This document shows positions 50,901-59,900 of a stretch of DNA of 64,000 nucleotides, in pieces. Positions within the stretch are counted from its first letter, which is position 1. Each line of letters starts with the position of its first letter. The position numbers were made by a program, and so were the translations under genes. The notes below the pieces were generated by a model, which worked only from the letters and a program-made list of their open reading frames with translations, was not told where the DNA came from and did not search any database. This DNA is from Candidatus Sacchlamyda saccharinae (GTDB taxonomy: Bacteria > Chlamydiota > Chlamydiia > Chlamydiales > Rhabdochlamydiaceae), in the NCBI GenBank assembly GCA_030408505.1, contig JAUHQI010000004.1, positions 496,001-560,000 of the forward strand, in the 5' to 3' direction.

Positions 50901-53900
50901 CAACCTTCAACGGCCCTATAAACACAAATACCGCTACCGGCATCCAGATCAATGGCAATGCAATCAATATCAATGACACAATCACAACGACAAGCGGGGG
51001 TGTTACTCTCACCAACAGCGCTTTAGCGACGATTGCAGCCGGGGCAAATATGAATCTCGATGGAGCTTTTATCCAAAACGGTTCTGGGAATGTTTCTACT
51101 CAAGCAGACATCACTACCTCCAACCAAAACATAACGATCACCAGCCCCCTCACCTTAGCTGACAATGTGGCTCTTAGCACATCTGCCGGAGCTGGCAACA
51201 TCTTATTTTTAGATACCATCGATGGAGCTCATGACCTCACACTCGATGCAGGTGCGGGCAACATCACCTTTACCAATGCCGTTGGTAATACAACTCGACT
51301 CGCAGCGTTGCAGATTAACGGAGTACAAGATCTGCTAGCTGGCGCTCTTACCCTAGGATCTTTCGTACAAACAGCCGGATCTGGCACCAGCAGCTTCAAC
51401 GGACCTATCAACACCAATGCCGCTGAAGGAATCAACTGGACGGGAACAAACTTTACTCGAACTGATTCGATTGTTACGACTAACTCAGGCCCTTTAGTTG
51501 TTAATAATTCTGGGACGCTAGATGTCACCTCGGCCCTCTCCACCACCCTAGACGGTTTTTATAATCAAACTGGCACAGGCCCTGTATTAATTAGTGGTTC
51601 TATGACAACCACAAATGATGACATTACTTTCGCAGGCCCAGTAACACTTACCAACACCCTTACTTTAAATAGTGGTGTGGGAGCGGGATCGATCAACTTC
51701 AATAACACGGTAAATGCAACTACTGCGAATGTGGAAAATCTCACATTGATTGCTGGCACAGGCGATGTGGCCCTTAACGCCCCTGTAGGAGACTCTACCG
51801 CCCTTGGCACGGTGCAAGTCACAAGCGCGAGCAACGTCACCTTAGCCGCTCTTACTGCCAACAACCTTACTCAGGTAGCCGGTAGTGGGACCACTACACT
51901 AAACGGTGCGATCAACACCAATGGCATCTCACTTACTGGCAGCGCTTTTACGATCAATAACAATATAACAACGGCACTTGGTGGAGCGCTCACGATTAAC
52001 AACTCATCTCTACTCACCCTTTTTCCTACTGCTAACCTTTTTCTCGACGGGATATTTGTCCAATCGGGCTCTGGCGCGGTAAATATGAGTGACAGTTTAC
52101 TTACCTCCAATGATGACATTACCTTTGCAGGCGCCATTACGTTGATGGGAGATTCTAGTGTCAATTCAGGCTCTGGAAGTGGAGACATTCTCTTTAATAG
52201 CACAATTGATGGAGCATTTGACCTAACCGTAAATGCAGGGGCCGGAGACATCACATTTGCTGATGTCGTCGGGAGCACGACCCGATTAGGTACTCTGCAA
52301 ATCAATGGAGCAACTAACATAACGTCTGGCGCCATTGCGGCAGGAGAGATTTCCTGCTCTTCTATCCTTGGAACAGCTTCGTTCAATGGAGCCCTCGACA
52401 CAAACACTGCTGCTGGCATAGATATTAGCGGTAACCTAATCAATTTTAATTCCCCAATCACAACCACAAATGGCGGAGAATTCTCCCTTTCCAATCTAAG
52501 CCTAGCAACTCTTTCTGCCGCCGCAGACATGAACCTCACCGGCCCTTTTATTCAAAATGGACCTGGAAATATCTCTACAGCGGCAGACATCACGACGACA
52601 AACCAAAACATCTCCTTTGCATCCCCAGTTACCTTAACAGGAAACCTCTCTTTAGATACTGGCCTAGCAGCTGGAAATATCCTCTTTTCAAGTGAGATCA
52701 ATGGGGGCTTTGATCTGACATTGGCCAGCGGCACGGGCAACACCACTATATCTAGTGCTGTTGGCGGAGTCACCCGCCTAGGCACTCTCCAGATCGATAG
52801 TGTTCAAGATTTTTCTGCCCAAGCGCTGACTGTCGGCTCTATCATGCAAAACGCAGGGGCCGGAACTAGCTCCTATAACGGCCCCATCGACACCAATGGT
52901 GTTGGAGGGATCAATTGGACAGGAAACAACTTCAATCGATTTGATACGGTCGTCACAACAAACACTGGCCCCTTCATTATCAATAACTCAGGCACTCTAA
53001 ATGTGGTTTCGGGAATCTCCACAACTCTCGATGGTTTCTACAACCAGACAGGATCAGGAAACGTTTTCTTCAGTGGCTCCATGACGACCACTAATGACGA
53101 CATCTCTTTTAACGGCCCTGTAAACTTAACCGGAGCTCTAACATTAAACAGCGGCACTGGCGCTGGAAACATCATATTCAATAACACCGTCAACGGCACA
53201 ACAGCAGGAGCAGAAAACCTGACTTTGATCGCTGGCACAGGAAATATCACCCTCAATGCAACTGTGGGGGGCACTACCCGCTTGGGAATCGTTGATGTGC
53301 AGTCTGCAACAAATGTAGAATTTAATGCATTCAACACAAATGCCATCATCCAATCGGCTGGCACAGGAACCACAACTTTTAATGGTGTGGGCAATACCAA
53401 TACTGCCACCGGAATAGATTTAACCGGCTCGGCATTCACCATCAACGCTCCACTCAGCACAACAAACAGCGGACCTGTACTCATTAACAATGGCTCAACT
53501 TTGACGATGGGAGTAAACGGAGATATCCAGTCCGCTGCAAGCTTTTCTCAAACAGGTGCAGGAACCATTTCAACTGCAGGGGATATCACCACAACCAATG
53601 CCAATCTTGTTTTTCAAAACCCCATCACCTTAACAGGCGACGTTGCATTAGACACAGGGGCGGGGGCAGGAAATATCACCTTAAATGACACCGTAAATGG
53701 CCCGTTTTGTCTCTCGACAACTTCTGGAGCAGGCTCGGTAAATTTCAACGGAGCTGTTGGCAATATCACTCCCCTTGACTGCATGGATATTACTGGAGCC
53801 ATCATTGTCCAGAATGTTCCATTTACGACCACTGGAACCGTTGACCTCACAGGATTTGTCCACGTAGGGGCAAATATCACCACAAGTGGAAGTGACATCA

Positions 53901-56900
53901 CAATTACGGGAAATGTTCTAAGAAATACTACTAATACCTTGGAGATTTCAACGGGGGCTGGTACTGGTGATATTACCATCACCGGCACCGTCAATTCCGA
54001 TGGAGCGGGAAGAGATCTCACTCTCACTGCTGGCACAGGATCCGTAACTGTGGGAGGAACAATCGGAGGAGCTGTAGCCCTTAATGATCTTTCCATCTCT
54101 GGTAATATCATCGACTTGGCCGATATTGGAAGCGCGGGTCTGGGAGTTGTAAATACGCTGACACTCAATGCTACTGACACCATCGAATACAACGGAACAA
54201 ACTACAGCGCAAATACACAGAGCCACACAGCGACAAACTTCTTTGATGTGAATGCCACCTCCCCTGTGACGTTCACATCGACAAACACCGATATTGTCTT
54301 CAATACTGGAGTGATCCGTTTACTTGATGGCAATACCGATTTGAACATGAATTCCAATGGGGGAAATATTACAATCGATGATCTTTTGGCCAGCCTTCAG
54401 CAGGATGTCACAATCAATGCAAGTACCGGAACTGTGACTGTTGCCCAGATGGGGACAAATCCAGGAGATCTTGATATTGTTACGCTGACCGGAGATGTCG
54501 TCAATCACCCCGACCCTATTTTTGCCAACTCATTGATTATCAATTCAGCATCTGTCACAACGCTCAGTGCTGATTTCTTCTCTGCTTCTCCTATTATCTT
54601 TAACGAAGACGTCGTAATAGCAAACACCCCTCTTACCATATCTACTTGCCCAGGAGGCGCCGATATCACCTTCAATGGCCGCATAGATGCCGACCTCACT
54701 TCAAATACCAGAAACCTTATCATCGATGCCTGTGGAGGTAATATTGTCTTCAACGGCCCTGTAGGTTCTGTCGAAAGGCTCACCTCTCTAACAATCCAAA
54801 ATTTCAATAATTTAGATGCCAACAACACTATTACTGTAGGCGCTTTGACTCAAACAAATGGGACGGGCACGAGCACCTATGCAGGGGCAATCAACACTAA
54901 TGCGATTGGAGGGATAAGTTGGCAAGGGAACATCATCAATCGCAATGGGGCCATCACCACAACAAATGGTGGAACTTTTACCATCAATAATTCTGGGCTA
55001 CTCGTCATATCGGGGGGCACGGCAACCTCGCTAGATGGGGCTTACTCACAGACTGGAACTGGACCTGTTCAGTTTGGTGGAAGCATGCTCACCTCAAACG
55101 ATTCGATAAGCTTCAATAGCCCCGTTACTCTGACAGGAGCCGTTTCATTAAACACCGGAGCCGGTGCTGGCGATATCACATTTTCCGATACCATTAATGG
55201 TGCACATGATCTGATATTAACATCTGGCACTGGTACCATTACCCTAACTGGCGCGGTGGGCAATACCACTCGGATCGGAACTCTTACCATCGACAGTGTA
55301 GCCACCCTTAACGCAAACGAGATCACATCAAATTCAATAGTACAAAACAGCGGCACTGTTGCATCAACCTTCAACGGTCCAATCAATACAAACGGTCCCA
55401 ATGGCGTAGCCCTCACAGCAGCAACTCTTACAATCAACGATACAGTTACTACAACCGGTACTGGCGGCGTTACCCTCACCCACACTGGGCTCCTTACTCT
55501 TGGAGCGAATGGAGACATCATTACAAGTGGTCCGTTTCTTCAATCCGGCGGAGGAACAATAACTACATCTGGAGACATCACCACAACCTCTCAAAACATC
55601 CTGTTTACAGATGCTGTCACACTGGGAGGCCCCATCTCATTAAATACGGGTGGCGCAAGTGTGGGCAATATCACCTTCTCTAGTACTGTTGATGGAGCCT
55701 TTGACCTAACGCTGCAATCGGGCTCTGGAAATATTACTTTTAATGATGAAGTGGGTGGTACAACGCGCATCGGAAACCTGCAAGTCAGTAGTACAAATAA
55801 TTGGACCACGCAGGCCATTACTGCAAGTTCCGTTGTGCAACTCGCCGGTACGGGAACCACAACATTTAATGGAGCGCTTAACACAGATGGTGCAGGTGGG
55901 CTCAATTGGACAGGCAATAACTTCAATCGCCTAAATACTGTAGTAACTAGTAATGGGGGGCCATTTTTAGTAGACAATTCAGGCGTCCTCAATGTTGCAT
56001 CCGCTTTCGGATCTTCACTCGATGGACCCTATTCTCAAACAGGTTCTGGCCCTGTGCTCTTTGGCGGAACCATGACCACAACAAACGACTCAATAAGCTT
56101 TGATGGCCCTGTTACACTAACGTCAAACCTAACTTTAGATAGCGGCACCGGTGCAGGTGATATCACCTTCTCAAATACCATTGATGGATCCTTTGACCTT
56201 ACCTTAACCGCCGGCACGGGAAATATCACCCTCTCTTCCCCTATCGGAGCCACTACCCGCCTTGGTGCTGTGCAAATCTCTTCTGCCCAAAACATCAACA
56301 CAGCAGACCTCACCGTTGCTAGCCTACTGCAGAGTAATAGCTCAGGAACAGCAACCTATACCGGATTGATAGATACGAGTACGGCAGCTGGTATCGACTG
56401 GACGGGAACGAACTTTGTCCGGTCGGGGGCGATTAATACCAGCAACTCAGGATCTTTCACCATAAATAACGCAGGTACTCTTACAGTGAATGCTGGGTCG
56501 GCAACTACATTGGATGGGCCCTATCTCCAAAACGGCAGCGGGCCGGTCAACTTCACTGGAGATTTCACAACCACTAATGATGACATCACCTTCACAAGCC
56601 CGGTGACTGCTACTGGCAACCTCACCTTCAATACAGCTGCCGGTGGAGGGAATATCACATTTCTCAGTAGCGTAGAAGGGACAACAGCAGGCAGTGAAAA
56701 TATTACCATCACCGCTGGCACAGGAAACGTCACCTTCTCAAATACTATAGGAGCTACAACAAGACTTGGCGACATTGGGATCAACAGCGCAAACAACTTA
56801 ACCACACAAGCCATTACAGCAGCCTCACTTGTCATAGGAGGAGCGGCTGGCACTGCAACATTTAACGGCTCCTTAAACACCAATGCCGCTGCGGGCATCC

Positions 56901-59900
56901 AGTTCAGTGGCAACTCTGTCAATATCAACGATACAGTTACAACCACCAACGGCGGGTTAACTCTCACTAATGGAGCGCTTGCCACAATTGCAGCCGGGGC
57001 AAATATGAACCTTGGCGGAGCTTTTGTGCAAGATGGGGCTGGCAATGTATCAATGGCAGCAGATATCACAACAACGAACCAAAACATTACTTTCACAAGT
57101 CCCCTCACCTTAGCTGCCAATGTGGCTCTTAGCACATCTGCCGGAGCTGGAAACATCTTATTTTTAGATACCATCGATGGAGCTCATGACCTCACACTCG
57201 ATGCAGGTGCGGGCAACATCACCTTTACCAATGCCGTTGGTAATACAACTCGACTCGCAGCGCTGCAGATTGACGGAGTACAAGATCTGCTAGCTGGCGC
57301 TCTTACCCTAGGATCTTTTGTACAAACAGCCGGATCTGGCACCAGCAGCTTCAACGGACCTATCAACACCAATGCCGCTGGAGGAATCAACTGGACGGGA
57401 ACAAACTTTACTCGAACTGATTCGATTGTTACAACTAACTCAGGCCCCTTCATCGTCGACAACTCTGGAACATTAGATGTCACCTCAGCTCTTTCCACCA
57501 ACCTTGATGGGTTTTATAATCAAACAGGCTCGGGTCCGGTCTTATTTAGTGGATCGATGACGACGACAAACGACAACATCACCATTGCGGGTCCAGTAAC
57601 ACTTACCAACCCCCTTACTTTAAATAGTGGCATAGGAGCTGGATCGATCACTTTCAATAACACAATCAATGGAACAACTGCCAATGTAGAAAACCTCACT
57701 TTGGTTGCAGGCACAGGAGATATAGCCCTCAATGCAGCCATTGGAAGTTCTACAGCTTTGGGAACTGTACAAATCACAAGCGCCAACAATGTCACCATCG
57801 CCAATCTCAATTCCAATAATCTTACCCAGGTAGCCGGAACTGGAACCACCTCTCTTACCGGGATCATCAACACCAATGGCATCTCACTTACAGGTAGCGC
57901 CTTCATAATTAGCAACAATATCAATACAGCTTTAGGGGGAGCGCTCACGATCAACAACTCCTCTCTCCTCACCCTAGCACCCACTGCGTCCATTTCTTTA
58001 GATGGGCCCTTTAATCAATCAGGCTCTGGCACTGTAAATATGAGTGACAGCCTACTTACTTCCAATGATGATATTAGTTTTGCAGGGGCAATTACTTTGA
58101 CAGGAGATTCTAATGTCAATTCAGGCTTTGGGATTGGAGATATCCTTTTCAGTAACACAATTGACGGAGCATTTGATCTAACCGTTAATGCGGGCGCTGG
58201 AGACATTACCTTTAGCAATGCCATAGGAGGCACCACCCGTCTCAATACACTTCAGATCAATGGAGCCACGAATGTGGCTGCCAGCACAGTAAACGCAGCG
58301 GGGGTAGGCTATACTTCGGTCCTTGGAACTGCTACTTTCAATGGCACCCTCAACACAAACACCTCAGCTGGTATAGATATTAGCGGCAATCTCCTCAATT
58401 TTAACGATCAAATTACCACTACAAATGGTGGAGGGGTCACCCTCTCCAACCTTGGCCTACTCACCCTTGCCTCCGCAGCTGACATGAACCTATCCGGCCC
58501 TTTTATTCAAAATGGACCTGGTGGAGTCTTTACTGCAGCAGATGTTACTACAACAAATCAAAACATCACTTTTGCCTCCCCTGTTACCCTAACAGGTAAT
58601 CTTTCGTTAGACACGGGCACAGCTCTTGGAAACATCGTTTTCTCAAGTGAGGTCAATGGAGGATTTGATCTTACTTTGGCCAGTGGGACTGGTAATATCA
58701 CCATATCGGGAGCTATTGGCGGAGCCACCCGTCTTGGTAGATTGCAAATCGATAGTGTTCAAGACTTTTCTGCTCAAGCATTAACTGTCAGTTCAATCCT
58801 CCAAAATGCTGGTACTGGTACGAGCTCTTTTAATGGCCCGATGAACACAAGCGGCGCTGGAGGTATTAGTTGGACAGGAACCAACTTCAACCGGTTCGAC
58901 ACCATTGTAACAACGAATTCTGGTCCCCTAATCATCAACAACTCAGGCACTCTTACCGTCGTCTCTGGCATCTCTACAACACTTGATGGTTTTTACAACC
59001 AAACAGGCTCTGGGCCTGTTTTCTTCAGTGGGACATTGACAACCACCAATGACAACATATCGTTTAATGGCCCTGTAACATTAACTGGTCCTCTCACACT
59101 AGACAGCGGCTCGGGAGCTGGTGACATCACCTTCAACAACACAGTCAATGGCAATGAAAACCTCACACTAGATGCTGGGACGGGAAACATCACTTTTTCA
59201 TCTCCTGTGGGCGACACAGCAAGAATCAGAACGATGGATGTACAAAATGCTACAAATATCAGCTTAGCAACAGTGACAGCAGCCTCAATAGATTTAAGCA
59301 CAACAAACGAAATTTCTCTAAATGGTGCAGTCAACACAAATGGAAATGGAGGCATTGCCCTCACAGGAAACTCCATCCAAGTCCAAGCTCCTATTGTCAC
59401 TTCAAATACAGGCCGCTTTACCCTAAATTCCTCCACCCCAATTGCCTTAGCCTCTCCAGCTAGCATAAATATTGATGGGCCATTTTCTACCACCGGAGGA
59501 GTAGACCTTTCGCTGGGTATCGATATTACAGCAAACAGTTCGATCTCTATCACAGGACCTTTAACCTTAACAGAACCGGTAAACCTTGTTTCAAGTGGAG
59601 ATATCCTCCTTTTATCTTCTCTTGACCCCACCACAAGTGCAGTAGAAAGCTTGACTCTTACTGCCGGCAGTGGAGATATTTCTATCTCAGGGCCTGTTGG
59701 AAACAGCCAAAGAATGGGCGATATCGTCATCAACAGCGCTTTTGATGTTTCGCTCCCATCTACCATCGCAAAGAGCCTCACACAACTTGCTGGAACAGGA
59801 ACCACAACATTCAATGGCATAGTCAACACAAATGATGCAACTGGTGTCAACCTCACAGGAGCCAACTTTGAATTATTTGACGACTTTACCCTCATAGGTT

